DNA of 64,000 nt from Leptodactylus fallax (lineage: Eukaryota > Chordata > Amphibia > Anura > Leptodactylidae), in assembly GCA_947044405.1 (NCBI GenBank), contig CAMRHE010000321.1:186001-250000 (forward strand), read 5' to 3'. The stretch's first letter is position 1. Each line of letters opens with the position of its first letter. A program made the translations under genes and the position numbers. This document shows, piece after piece, positions 29,001 through 39,649 of the stretch. The notes beneath the pieces are model-generated. The model was not told the origin of the DNA. It did not search any database and saw only the letters and a list, made by a program, of their open reading frames with translations.

Positions 29001-32000
29001 ACACCACACAGGAGAGAGGACAGATCCTCTATATACTACACCACACAGGAGAGAGGACAGATCCTCTATATACTACACCACACAGGACAGATCCTCTATA
29101 TACTACACCGCACAGGAGAGAGAGGACAGATCCTCTATATACTACACCACACAGGAGAGAGGGCAGATCCTCTATATACTACACCACACAGGAGAGAGGA
29201 CAGATCCTCTATATACTACACCACACGAGGACAGATCCTCTATATACTACACCGCACAGGAGAGAGGACAGATCCTCTATATACTACACCACACAGGAGA
29301 GAGGACAGATCCTCTATATACTACACCACGAGGAACAGGACAGATCCTCTATATACTACACCACACAGGAGAGAGGACAGATCCTCTATATACTACACCA
29401 CACAGAGGACAGATCCTCTATATACTACACCGCACAGGAAGGACAGATCCTCTATATACTACACCACACAGGAGAGATCCTCTATATACTACACCGCACA
29501 GGAGAGGGAGATCCTCTATATACTACACCGCACAGGAGAGATCCTCTATATACTACACCACACAGGAGGAGGCAGATCCTCTATATACTACACCACACAG
29601 GAGAGATCCTCTATATACTACACCACACAGGACAGATCCTCTATATAGTACACCACACAGGAGAGAGGACAGATCCTCTATATACTACACCGCACAGGAG
29701 AGAGGACAGATCCTCCATATACTACACCACACAGGAGAGAGGACAGATCCTCTATATACTACACCGCACAGGAGAGAGGACAGATCCTCTATATACTACA
29801 CCACACAGGAGAGATCCTCTATATACTACACCACACAGGAGAGAGGACAGATCCTCTATATACTACACCACACAGGACAGATCCTCTATATACTACACCG
29901 CACAGGAGAGAGGACAGATCCTCTATATACTACACCGCACAGGAGAGATCCTCTATATACTACACCACACAGGAGAGAGGACAGATCCTCTATATACTAC
30001 ACCGCACAGGAGAGAGGACAGATCCTCTATATACTACACCACACAGAGGACAGGCGTCCTCTATATACTACACCACACAGGAGAGAGGACAGATCCTCTA
30101 TATACTACACCGCACAGGAGAGAGGACAGATCCTCTATATACTACACCACACAGGACAGATCCTCTATATACTACACCACACAGGAGAGAGGACAGATCC
30201 TCTATATACTACACCACACAGGAGAGAGGACAGATCCTCTATATACTACACCACACAGGAGGAGGACAGATCCTCTATATACTACACCGCACAGGGGAGA
30301 GGACAGATCCTCTATATACTACACCACACAGGACAGATCCTCTATATACTACACCACACAGGAGAGAGGACAGATCCTCTATATACTACACCACACAGGA
30401 GAGAGGACAGATCCTCTATATACTACACCGCACAGGACAGATCCTCTATATACTACACCACACAGGAGAGGGACAGATCTCTACTACACCGCACAGGAGA
30501 GATCCTCTATATACTACACCACACAGGAGAGATCCTCTATATACTACACCACACAGGAGAGAGGACAGATCCTCTATATACTACACCACACAGGACAGAT
30601 CCTCTATATACTACACCACACAGGAGAGAGGACAGATCCTCTATATACTACACCACACAGGACAGATCCTCTATATACTACACCGCACAGGACAGATCCT
30701 CTATATACTACACCACACAGGAGAGAGAGGACACATCCTCTATATACTACACCACACAGGAGAGAGGACAGATCCTCTATATACTACACCACACAGGAGA
30801 GAGGACAGATCCTCTATATACTACACCGCACAGGAGAGAGGGACAGATCCTCTATATACTACACCACACAGGAGAGATCCTCTATATACTACACCACACA
30901 GGAGAGAGAGGACAGATCCTCTATATACTACACCACACAGGGGAGAGGACAGATCCTCTATATACTACACCACACAGGAGAGAGGACAGATCCTCTATAC
31001 TCACCACACAGGAGAGATCCTCTATATACTACACCGCACAGGGGAGAGGACAGATCCTCTATATACTACACCGCACAGGGGAGAGGGCAGATCCTCTATA
31101 TACTACACCACACGGGAGAGGACAGATCCTCTATATACTACACCACACAGGAGGGAGGACGGATCCTCTATACGCTATATACTCTGTACTGATCCTGCAG
31201 TCCTCACCTTCTTTGCCGCCTCTTCCTAATAGCTTAGGGAAGAACACACATTTATAAGGTTAGATTATACAAGGCTTTCAGTCTGTAACCATGGTATAGG
31301 AATCAATACTAGTTATCCTTCACCTAGGATTAGGGAGGTTTCTTCTGCCCTGGATCCTACCAAATCTTCCCCCAGAGCTTTGGATTTTATGGTCTTCTAT
31401 ATACCCTGTGTCTTTTGGGCATGATTGGAGTTGTAGTTTCCTGATAGCTGCAAAGCCTCATGTTCTAGATGGTAGGTTGATATCTTCTGCGTCCTAGAGC
31501 AGAACCGTACCTGGGATCCCCAATATCACTGAGTGGTGCAGCTGTATGTGATAACGTCTTATTGTATAGGATAGTCAGACTGCTGTCTATAGATCTCCAC
31601 TGACATTATTTATTTTATTTTGACAGGTTCACCCAACAGGGACGTCATTTGTCCTCACAGATGGAGCAGGAAAGAACACTACAGTGGAGCTGTCAGAACC
31701 GGTAAGTGTATGCTATAGAGAGATATATATTGGAGATATGTATGCGTGTGTGTATATATACAGTATATATATTAGTATACACTATTTCATATCAGCACTT
31801 CTAGGAATCCTAAATTTAAAGAGTTGTTCTGGCTCCCTGGTGGATTTTATACTGATGATCTATTTACAGGATAGACATCAGTATCTGATCAGTTGGGGTC
31901 TGACACGTGGACCCTGCGCCCATTACACGATGTGGCTGTCTTCCGGCTCCAGAAGCGGCTCTGCTCCTGTTCAAGCGATTGTCCTTTGTATAGCTATGGG

Positions 32001-33957
32001 GTTACTCAATAGGAGCAGGGCTCATGCCGGTGCCCGGAGGCAGCTGTATGATGTGATCTCTTTGGTTTCAGTGTCAGGGCGCCATGATCAGATATTGGAG
32101 GCCTATCCTTTGGATACATCATCAGTATTAAAAAAAAAAAACAGAGGGAGGGGTCCTCTAACTATTTGACTGCCTTAGACCAGCAGCAATCCTTACATTA
32201 ACCCTCTCACTGCCCAAAACTACTAATAATGAGATGATGAGTTGAACTCCGTAACTTTCCTAGATTATTTGGTATACTGATATTAACCCCATGACTGGCC
32301 TACACTACAAGGGATTGTGGCATTGTCTCCTTGACTTCTGTAGATTGCCTGATATGCTAACACTTTTACTACCATAGACCACCAGGGATACAGACCTTAA
32401 AGGAACTCTCCAGGCAAAGCTGATTCACTCTCATACATGGAGCAGGGGGTGGAGTGTGACGCAGGAAACCTCTGTTTGATTCTTTATGAATCCCTGTGTC
32501 ATGTTGCTCCTCCTTAGGCCCTGCATCAGGTATAGCAGTGTGAATCGGCTATGCCTGGAGAGCTCCTTTAACCCATTCACTGACCTAGTTGTAGATAATA
32601 TCCTTCACTGTGCCAGACCTGGCTGCTTTGTGGCCCGGTATGTCTGTTGTCTTCATAGCTGACAGTGCCCTGTAAGTTAGAGCCTCTCCGACATCTGATA
32701 TGTAATGTCTTTCTCTTATTTTAGCTCGATGAAGAATTATCGGGAGTGATTGAAGTTGTCGGAAAAGTAACCCAGAAAGCCACAATCCTGGGGGTCTCTT
32801 ATTTGCCTTTCAGAGAAGACGTCGTCTCTTTTGGTAAGTAAAAGGATTGTAGAATAACCAAAATACAAGATGTCAATGAGAGAAGATTCTGAACTCCAGT
32901 CCTGCTTGTCAAGGTATCCTCATAGGGAAGTGGCGGCCATGATGTTCCCCACTCTGGAGCTGGTGGTCTCCAGGCTTTATCAGTTGATGACGTATCCTTA
33001 GGCTAGGTCAGGTGTCAGCAACCTTCGGCACTCCAGCTGCTGTGAAACTACAACTCCCAACATACTCCATTCACTTCCATGGGAGTTCCAAGAACAGCAG
33101 AGCAAGTATGCATGCTGGGAGTTGTAGTTTTACAACAGCTGGAGTGCCGAAGGTTGCCCATCCCTGGGCTAGGTCATCATTTGAAGATCACCGAGGGTTT
33201 GACACCTCAGACCCCTGCAGATCAGCTATGTGAAGCGGGGCCACTTCCCAGGCCATGTGACGTTACATTCATGGCCTGTTTGTGGCTCAGTCCTATTCAA
33301 GTGAATGGGCTGAGATGCGATACCCAGTACAACCACTATATGGTGGTCAGCGCTGTCTTTGACCAACCCAAATTCTTGTCCAATTCTAAGGGCAATGCTC
33401 AGTAACATCAAGTGATAAATGGCCCCTCAGGTCAGTGCTAGCACATCCTGGACTAGAGTCTCTTTTTCTCACAAAAGATAATTATTCTGTATCTGCAGGA
33501 TAGCGATTAACTTGCATATCAGTGGGGTTCTGAGCGCTCAGACTGATTAGGATAACGGGGTGGGGGACTGAATGGAGCGATGGTCAGTGCACGCACGGCT
33601 CTATTCCTTTCAATAGGCTATCTCCTGTGCCCCCATTCAATTAATGGAGTGGTGCGTGCACTGCCCATCTACACCAAAACTTCCCCTTCTGACCACTGCG
33701 GGTCTCAGCGTCTGGATCCACATAGTTTGCTTTTGTGGGAAAAATCCCTTTAAGATAACTCAAGGGCGCCCTCTAGTGACAGATACCCTTACGTCTGCCA
33801 TGTCAATGAATAGCTGTCTCTTGTGTCTATGGCTTTGCTCTTTTGCTCATTCTCCTTATTGGATATTTCTCCAGACCTGAGCCTGTATGATGAAGCCGTG
33901 AAGATATTACAGGAATTTCCTCAGTATTATCCCTTCGGACAGAAAGGAATGGAATAA
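4996..33957 (+). CDS. RPA3: RPA3, replication protein A 14-kDa subunit (whole coding span)
   Basis: Four coding exons (4996-5097, 31627-31701, 32725-32833, 33875-33957) join to 369 bases, giving 122 residues plus stop; human RPA3 has 121. The protein is the small OB-fold subunit of the RPA heterotrimer. RPA binds single-stranded DNA in the nucleus during replication, repair and recombination. Recognised segments are [18 protein letters not shown] (exon 1), the OB-fold strands of exons 2-3 ([28 protein letters not shown]), and the C-terminal trimerisation helix [17 protein letters not shown] (exon 4). All junctions use GT-AG. The ATG at 4996 has A at -3; the following in-frame ATG at 4999 has A at -3 and G at +4, so either could serve. 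Two methionines in a row also occur near the human N-terminus. Intron 1 is 26.5 kb and almost all of it is one minisatellite. Confidence 0.95.
5434..31176 (+). repeat. 25.7-kb minisatellite filling RPA3 intron 1
   Basis: A continuous tandem array with core CAGATCCTCTATATACTAC followed by ACC(A/G)CACAGG. Units differ mainly in the linker before the core. They are 37 bp (with GAGAGAGGA), 30 bp (linker reduced) or 39 bp (an extra GA). From the length I estimate roughly 750 units; I did not count them. The first unit follows ACCACCATGTAGACAG at 5430 and the last decays into TACGCTATATACTCTG near 31176. The consensus has no stop codon in any plus-strand frame, no ATG and no GT. Because 37 is 1 modulo 3, all three frames cycle and long meaningless ORFs arise, the longest being 5310-11285. 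Units at 28.5-31.2 kb are the most irregular, as expected at an array edge. I know of no named satellite with this unit. Confidence 0.97.
31177..31626 (+). other. End of RPA3 intron 1
   Basis: Unique AT-rich DNA after the array, ending in TTATTTTATTTTGACAG, a good polypyrimidine tract and acceptor for exon 2. I see no other feature. Confidence 0.7.
31627..31701 (+). CDS. RPA3: RPA3 exon 2
   Basis: 25 codons (residues 35-59), [16 protein letters not shown] to ELSEP, between the GACAG acceptor and a GTAAGT donor. Both ends are phase 0. The DGAGKN turn is the OB-fold loop conserved in vertebrate RPA3. Confidence 0.95.
31702..32724 (+). other. RPA3 intron 2
   Basis: Begins with GTAAGTGTATGC and ends TTCTCTTATTTTAG. 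It contains a short TATATA-rich stretch near 31725-31775 and a decayed copy of a dispersed element (about 31820-32130, with TGATCAGTTGGGGTCTGACA). The 161-codon ORF starting at 31684 runs out of exon 2 into this intron and is not a gene. Confidence 0.75.
32725..32833 (+). CDS. RPA3: RPA3 exon 3
   Basis: 109 bases: 36 codons ([14 protein letters not shown] to FREDVVSF, residues 60-95) plus one base of the next Asp codon. The acceptor is TTTTAG and the donor GTAAGT. It contributes the central and last strands of the OB barrel. Confidence 0.95.
33018..33165. repeat. Palindromic MITE in RPA3 intron 3
   Basis: The left end reads CAGCAACCTTCGGCACTCCA and the right end TGGAGTGCCGAAGGTTGCC, an inverted match. 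Next to these sit CTACAACTCCCAACAT and its inverted relative ATGCTGGGAGTTGTAGTTTT. No ORF of its own. Confidence 0.7.
33170..33380. repeat. Dispersed repeat family A copy
   Basis: Carries AAGTGAATGGGCTGAGATGC, GATACCCAGTACAACCAC and GTCAGCGCTGT, which match the blocks seen at 2.2, 45.9 and 50.2 kb. Divergent and non-coding. Confidence 0.55.
33875..33957 (+). CDS. RPA3: RPA3 exon 4 and stop
   Basis: Two bases complete Asp96, then 26 codons ([15 protein letters not shown] to GQKGME) and TAA at 33955-33957. This is the C-terminal amphipathic helix that packs with RPA2 and RPA1 in the trimer core. The stop overlaps an AATAAA hexamer (33953-33958). Confidence 0.95.
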
Positions 33958-34606
33958 ATGTTCTTCCCTCCCCCACTGGATGTCTGGATTCTGCAGCCTG
34001 CCCCCTCCTCCTATATTTATCACTGTATTCCAGCAGCAGGATTTGGCGTCTGCTTTTACCTGGTATATAATACGAGAACTGGTCCGGAGACAAATCCATT
34101 CATGTTTGTTATAGGCTGCAGGATATGGCGTGACCCCCCTGCCTGGATACTCTGGGAGGAGCATGGGGGTTGGGCGTTCTTTTGTAAATCTCATGTGTTC
34201 ACGATGGAAATACAGTTATATTATTTTTTAGAATCTTTACTCTTGTGTCTGTCACTGGGTTCTCAATCAGATTTTGGAATGGTGCCCCCTGCTGGTCTAG
34301 GAGACTACAAGCAGGAATCGGTGATGTAATATAAGACCATTCAGTAACCAAGTCCACAGAATGATCTGGAATATATAAAGTATACCGTCCTCTATGACGC
34401 TGGCCGCGCTGCGTCTTGTGTAGGATGACGGACGTTTCTCTGGGTCTATTTGTTGGTTACTGACCAATAGACTTTCATTCTTGTGATGCAGCCGTGAAAA
34501 AAATATGTCTGAAAGAAGGCATTGAAATTGTGTACATGTCCATGAAAACTACAGACAGTACTCTGATGTGTGAATAAGGCCCTACACTGACTTTAAGGAC
34601 CAGGGA
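33958..34606 (+). other. RPA3 3'UTR and start of the convergent intergenic region
   Basis: No coding evidence on either strand. The only perfect AATAAA I noticed near the 3' end is the one overlapping the stop codon. ATATAAA-like variants occur near 34370. The real RPA3 cleavage site cannot be decided from sequence. Confidence 0.5.
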
Positions 34607-34790
34607 AAAGTGGGATTTTTCTGTACTCACCGTAAAATCCTTTTCTCGTTGTATTCACTGGGGGACACAGCACCATGGGTATAGACCTGGTCACTAGGAG
34701 ACAAGACACTAGGGAAAAGCAAAAGCTGTTGGCTCCGCCTCCAGGCTATACCCTGCCACAGCCACTGTGCATGAATCAGTTTGTACCGTA
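34607..34790 (+). repeat. DIRS left inverted terminal repeat
   Basis: Starts AAAGTGGGATTTTTCTG and contains ATTCACTGGGGGACACAGC and GGCTCCGCCTCCAGGC. From CACTGGGGG inward it is the reverse complement of the right end, with two mismatches over about 133 bases. The outermost part of about 50 bases is unique to this end, as is usual for DIRS elements. Confidence 0.88.
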
Positions 34791-34907
34791 GCAGTAGGAG
34801 AGAGAGACACAAAGGAACATGGAACCAACAACCACCAACAATGCCTGAACCCAAAAAGGAACCAACACAGTTCGGGCAGGAACACTGAAAAAAACAAGGG
34901 AGGGATC

Positions 34908-35006
34908 TGTGTCCCCCAGTGAATACAACGAGAAAAGGATTTTACGGTGCGTACACAAAAATCCCACTTTCTCGTCTACTTCACTGGGGCACACAGCACC
35001 ATGGGA
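34908..35006 (+). repeat. DIRS internal complementary region
   Basis: The first half (to about 34970) is the reverse complement of the left terminus. The second half (from ACTTTCTCGTCTACTTC) is the reverse complement of the right terminus. They are joined at the shared AAGT. Read on the minus strand the block is right end, then left end, fused: the junction of a circularised element. In DIRS replication this region templates closure of the circle. Confidence 0.85.
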
Positions 35007-35009
35007 TGT

Positions 35010-36190
35010 CCTAAAGCAGTCCCAGAGGGTGGGAATAACACGGCCATGCAAACCTGTAATACTCAACCGCTTCCAGAAACTTACAACCCAAATTGGCATC
35101 AGCAGAGGCCACAGAATGAATCTGGAGAAACTTAGAGAAAAAGGATGGAGGCCCAGTGGGATACTTACAGACCTGGGAAGCAAAAGCCTGATGCCAGAGG
35201 CCCCGGGAACTCCAACAGCTCTAGAGGAGAGAGCCGTCACACGGGAAGGCAGAGCCGTACTCTTAAATCGATAGGTCTCCCTAATCTCAGACCAAAGCCA
35301 TCGGAAGATGGGAGCTCTGGAAGCAGGCAGGCCCTGGCAAGGGCACTCAGGGAGAATGAGCAAAGCGTCCGAACAAGAGAAAGGATCCGTGAGGGACAGA
35401 ATACACGCAAATTGCCCGGGCAACAACTGGGCAGGGAAGAGCAAGCACTCACGTGGACGCCTGGGGACCGAGCAGAAGGAGGGCAAGACCAAGTCCTCGA
35501 AGTGGAAGCAGGAAAAACACCCTAAGAAAAAAAGACTGTGGCAGACAGAGGAAAACCTTATCCTTGTGGAGGACCAGAAAGGGAGGTTGCCGAAAAAAAA
35601 AAGAGGCAGCCAATTAGGGACCCCTGCGGATGGAGGTAATGGCCACCAGAAACTCATTCTACCAGGACAGAAGGCAAAAAAAGGGATATCATAGGCTCGA
35701 AGGGGAGAACCTGAAGCACCTTAAAGATGAGGTTAAGATCCCACGGATCCAAGGGTTCCAAAGGAGCACAGAGTGGCACTCCTGTAGGAAAGTCTTTTAA
35801 AAAGAAAGAAGACTAAGACCTTGATCCAGACCAGACTGGAGAAGATCCGATGAGAATCGTTACTCTTCCAACGGTGGACGTAAGCCTTCCACATTTGATG
35901 GCAGATCTAAGCTATCTGGAATTTCCGGACCTTGAGTATGTTAGAATAACAAACTCCGAAAAAACCACGATGCCTCAAACCTCGGATTCAACAGCCACGC
36001 CGTGAACGCAGCTGAGTCAAGGTGGGGAGGAACAGCAGTCCTTGAGACAGCAGGTCGACCAGCAGAGGAAGAGGCCAGGAGCATCCGCCAACAGGAAAAT
36101 GAGATCCACATACCAGACCCGTCAGGGCCAATCTGGTGCCACCAGGATAGCTTGAACCCCCTTGGTCTTGAGATTCTGGAGGACCCAAGG
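35010..36190 (-). pseudogene. DIRS tyrosine recombinase region (broken)
   Basis: Minus-strand fragments in shifting frames resemble the recombinase module of DIRS elements: VQAILVAPDWP near 36135; AFTAWLLNPRFE near 35985; MWKAYVHRW near 35880; a PWDLNL-type segment near 35740; and a C-terminal KFLQIHSVASADANLG near 35110. Several frameshifts and stops separate them, so no intact enzyme is encoded. I did not identify the catalytic Arg-His-Arg-Tyr set. Confidence 0.7.
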
Positions 36191-36199
36191 GAGAAGAGG

Positions 36200-37670
36200 A
36201 AGTGAAAAACCGAACCTACAAGAGCGCCAGTGGTGATGGCTCGAGGATCCAGAGACCTGGCAATTTAGCCGGGGACCTTGTGGTTCCGGCGGAGGCTAAA
36301 AAGGTCGAAGTTTGTCACACCACAGCGGGAGCACAGTGGATGGAAGATCTGCAGATAAAGCGACCCTCGCCCGGAGCAATATTTTCTCGACTCAAGTAGT
36401 CTGCCACCCAGAAAAAGGTTGACCACTGACAGAGCTGGAACAAGGCGCTCCACCCAAGGAAGAAATTGTGAGGCTTCTAGTAAGGCCGCACGGCTCCTGG
36501 TGCCACGCTGAGGGTTCAAGTAGGCGACCATGGAGGAGAGGTCAGTCTGGACTGTGACAGATGTCCTTGGAGAAGAGAGGTCCAAGGAGTAAGGGCAAAT
36601 AAGATAGCCCTGGGATCCAGCAGGTTGAACCAGAGGGAGAAATCGGCCCTGGACCACAGGCCCTGAACAATCAAAGCATCGAGGACCACTCCCCAGCCGG
36701 GGAAATTGGCGGCAGTGGGAATCACTTACCAACAGAGGGGAAGAAGGACTTCCCTTGAGAAATTCCTGGGGAGGAATATACACTAAAGAATCTCTCAGTG
36801 AACCAAGGTGGAGAGAGAACCAAGCAGATGAGGCTGTCCGGATATTTGTCCCAGCAGGCTGTAATCTTCAAGAGGAGAGAATGACAGATTGAATGAAAGG
36901 TACAGCCTAGAAGGTTGAGGCGATCGTGCGCAGGACCCACATGCCGATTCAAAGACAGCAAGGAGAGTACCTCCAAAGGTGGGACACTCAGGATCTTGGC
37001 CTCCGGAGGGAGAATCACACCCTGGAGCGAGCAGAGGATCATGTCCCGGATTCCATGTGCTTAGAGGACACGAGACATCCTCATTGATGAACCAGCAGAA
37101 CCGGCGAACATCCAAGGTGAACCGCAAGCTGGTCAGATTGTCTGACCTGGAGGGGCTTCACCAGGAGGTCGTCAAAGTCTGAAAACACGGCAGCACCTCT
37201 GGCGCAGAGGATGGCCATGAGAGACGCCATCACTGAGGGAAAAAACCCCCGGTGGCAGAGGCCAGCCTGAAGGGGAGAGAGACAACTGGAAAGGTCAAGG
37301 ATCCACAGCAAAAACGAAGAAACCGCTGACGGCACAGCGAGATGATGTAGATGGACGAAGAATTCGCCCATCTCCAGGGATGCCACCACAGACTGCATAG
37401 ACTACAACGGAGCCTGCAGGCATGGAAGAACCTGTGGAGCCCTTTCAGGTCCATGATGGGACAGAGGAAGCCGTCCCTCTAGGCGAATGGAGAACAGGTA
37501 GGAATAGTAACCCCAGATACACTCTGGAACAGGGACGCTGATTCCCTGCCGCTGGAGATTGGAGACAGCCTGGATTGTCCGACATAGCGAAGGCAAAGAG
37601 ACTCCAGCGAAAACTGGAGTAGCCGGACGACACCGCCTCTCAGGCCCAGGCTCCAGACGTCCCGCCATTT
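36200..37670 (-). pseudogene. DIRS reverse transcriptase and RNase H region (broken)
   Basis: Minus-strand pieces in three frames line up with the DIRS polymerase. They are ISVPVPECIWGYYSYLF near 37560; MDLKGLHRFFHACR at 37454; SVVASLEMGEF at about 37390; LPFRLASATGGFF near 37250; and the active-site segment FSDFDDLLVK near 37160 (the family usually has YLDDLLVK). RNase H follows: QTDLSSMVAYLNPQRGTRS near 36530, then ALSVVNLF and VTNFDLFSLRRNHKVPG ending near 36265. At least three frameshifts interrupt it. Confidence 0.82.
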
Positions 37671-38447
37671 GAGATGCCCAGAGAGGGGAAAAAACTTCAT
37701 GCCGAGGAGGCTAGGAAGAGGAAGACCTGGACGACCTGGTGCAGAACCGCCAGGGAGGCCTGGACTTGAAAGAAGCTTTCTGGAGCAGGAGAACGGCTGA
37801 CACATAGGACGCCTCTGAGGGAGGAAGAATCTATTCCCCCGTGGCCTCAGGGATAAGCTTCTCGACACCCTTAACAAAAAATTTGGCCCAGGACGACCTG
37901 GAAAGGGAGAAGGGCTGCGTTCGCCTTCTTGGAGGCGGACCCAGTATTCCACAACGGATCCCAACCGTATGGCAGATAATCACTACATTGGCGGCCGCCT
38001 TAGCAGATTTGGGAGGCATCTCTAGTTATTGGGAAGCGTTCAGGATCTCAGAGACGAGCGGCTGGAGGGAAACTGCATCAGGGAGGTTTGACTGAAGCTG
38101 TTTGGCCCAGGAAAAGAAGGCCTTGATGACCCAAGAGGCAGCGAAGGAGAGCCGCAGGTAGAAACCAGCCACTACGAAGGCCACCCTGGTGAGGGAAGCC
38201 ACCTTCTTGCAGCAATACAATAGCCAGCATTTAGGGCAATGCAATGTATCAGTTCTGCATTGCAAACAATACAACAGATGCGATCCGATCTCACTCCGAG
38301 GGATCACTGAGGTAGGCAAAATCCGCTGAAGGCAGACTAGAAGCCTTGGAGAGCCTAGCTATCATGGGATCCACCGTGGGAGGCTCTTAGTGATAGGAAG
38401 GGACACATGGGGCGGCTCGCTGACAAGATGTCAAGACAGGCCGGCTT

Positions 38448-38505
38448 GCGCTCACTAGTTACTGATATCTAAGTACCGTGCGCTAACCGATTGTACCACT
38501 GGAGC
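38448..38505 (-). pseudogene. tRNA-Ile(UAU)-like 5' half
   Basis: On the minus strand from 38505 the sequence begins GCTCCAGTGGTACAATCGG, then TTAGCGCACGGTACTTA. This is very close to the acceptor strand, D-arm (internal A box) and anticodon stem of eukaryotic tRNA-Ile with anticodon UAU. The sequence diverges after the anticodon region, and the T-arm and 3' acceptor strand are missing. It cannot be a working tRNA. It may be a tRNA fragment or tRNA-derived SINE head captured in the DIRS element. Confidence 0.5.
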
Positions 38506-39649
38506 AACCTGCTTCCCTTACCTCGGATGTTCATCATTGCCAGCCAGGGAGAGCTAGAGACGTGTGTCACAGCATAGCCTGGCAGAACTGCCCGAGCTCA
38601 CCTTCCACTTGGAGACGCACAGGTCAAGGGAAGGGATGTCCGATTTCCTAGTCGAAGACAGAGGATGGTCCAGGGAGAAGTCACTGTGTCCTCAAGATGA
38701 TATCAAACATCCAGTGGCAGAAAGAGATGTCCACTTGAGAGGATGAGTCCGGGTCCTCAGAGATCTGTAGGGTCTCTATCGCATAGATGACTCCCGCGTA
38801 GCAGCAGATATAGATCAGCCTAGCTGAAGCTCCGAGTCGGAGTCAGAGGCGTCCCCAGTTAAATAGACCGAGCAGAGGGAGGGAGGTATCCGCCTGTCGG
38901 AGTGGAGCCGTGAGCTGAGTTCCTATCTGGGGAGTACCCAGAGGGAAGGGGTGGCGGACCGTGAACTGCAGGAAGACTTCCTGGTCCTTTTGAAGCTCCT
39001 GGAGCTGCGACGGGAACTATGAGGGTGTCCAGGGAGATCCCTAGAAGCAGCCGACTGAGCGGCGATCTGGGAAAGCAGCCATTCCAAGTTTCCAGCACTG
39101 ACTAGTTAAGTCTGGTAAAGACACCATGGCCAAGGTTAGGGAGGCCGCCCAATCCGGGGGGATGGAAAAGCCGGAGAGGGGCCAGGAGGTTACTGACTGG
39201 CTGAGGCGGAAGGCAGAGAGAGCACATGGGCTCGGGCTGTCCGCATGGCAACTGTTTTTGATACAGCGGGTGCACGTATAAAAACATGACGCAACCGGAG
39301 GGGGAGCCCAAGAAAATTAGGGTAACCCAGGGGGTTAGCCTACCAGACTGCAAAAGATGGCCGCTCACAAACTGCTGCAGCAAGGGTTCCGCAGGTGCAA
39401 TGTCTCCCAGGGAACTGGGAAGAATCCCTGCTGTCCCAGCAAGCCAAAAAAATAAATAAATAAGCCAATAAATAAATAAATTGAGAATATGAGGAGAGCA
39501 AAGCTCTTCCCCTGGTAAAAACAGGCACAGTAGCTACTGGGCAGGCTGGATGGCTTGCCAGGACAGCCCCCTGGCCAATGGAAGGCCCTAGGCGGAGTCT
39601 GGGTACCAGAAAAGCCCGGGAAAGGGATGGGCCCGTTGCGGCCTAATTC

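Larger units (their letters stand above)
32834..33874 (+). other. RPA3 intron 3
   Basis: Runs from GTAAGTAAAAGG to TTTCTCCAG. It holds an inverted pair built on CAGCTGCTGTGAAACTACAA / GTTTTACAACAGCTGGAGTG (about 33020-33165, a MITE-like palindrome). A family A copy (about 33170-33380) and a further degenerate dispersed repeat (about 33470-33760) follow. There is no coding evidence. Confidence 0.65.

Noticed and set aside
5434..31176. CRISPR-like array
   Set aside because: The units are adjacent tandem repeats without unique spacers, and the locus is a vertebrate intron.
31684..32169. 161-codon ORF starting at RPA3 exon 2
   Set aside because: It starts out of frame at the end of exon 2 and runs through the GTAAGT donor into intron 2.
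34776..35657. Minus-strand ORF of 293 codons as a host membrane protein
   Set aside because: It crosses the DIRS internal complementary region and terminal repeat and reads the recombinase region out of frame; hydrophobicity is incidental.
38448..38505. Functional tRNA-Ile gene
   Set aside because: Only the 5' half is present; the T-arm, B box and 3' acceptor strand are missing.
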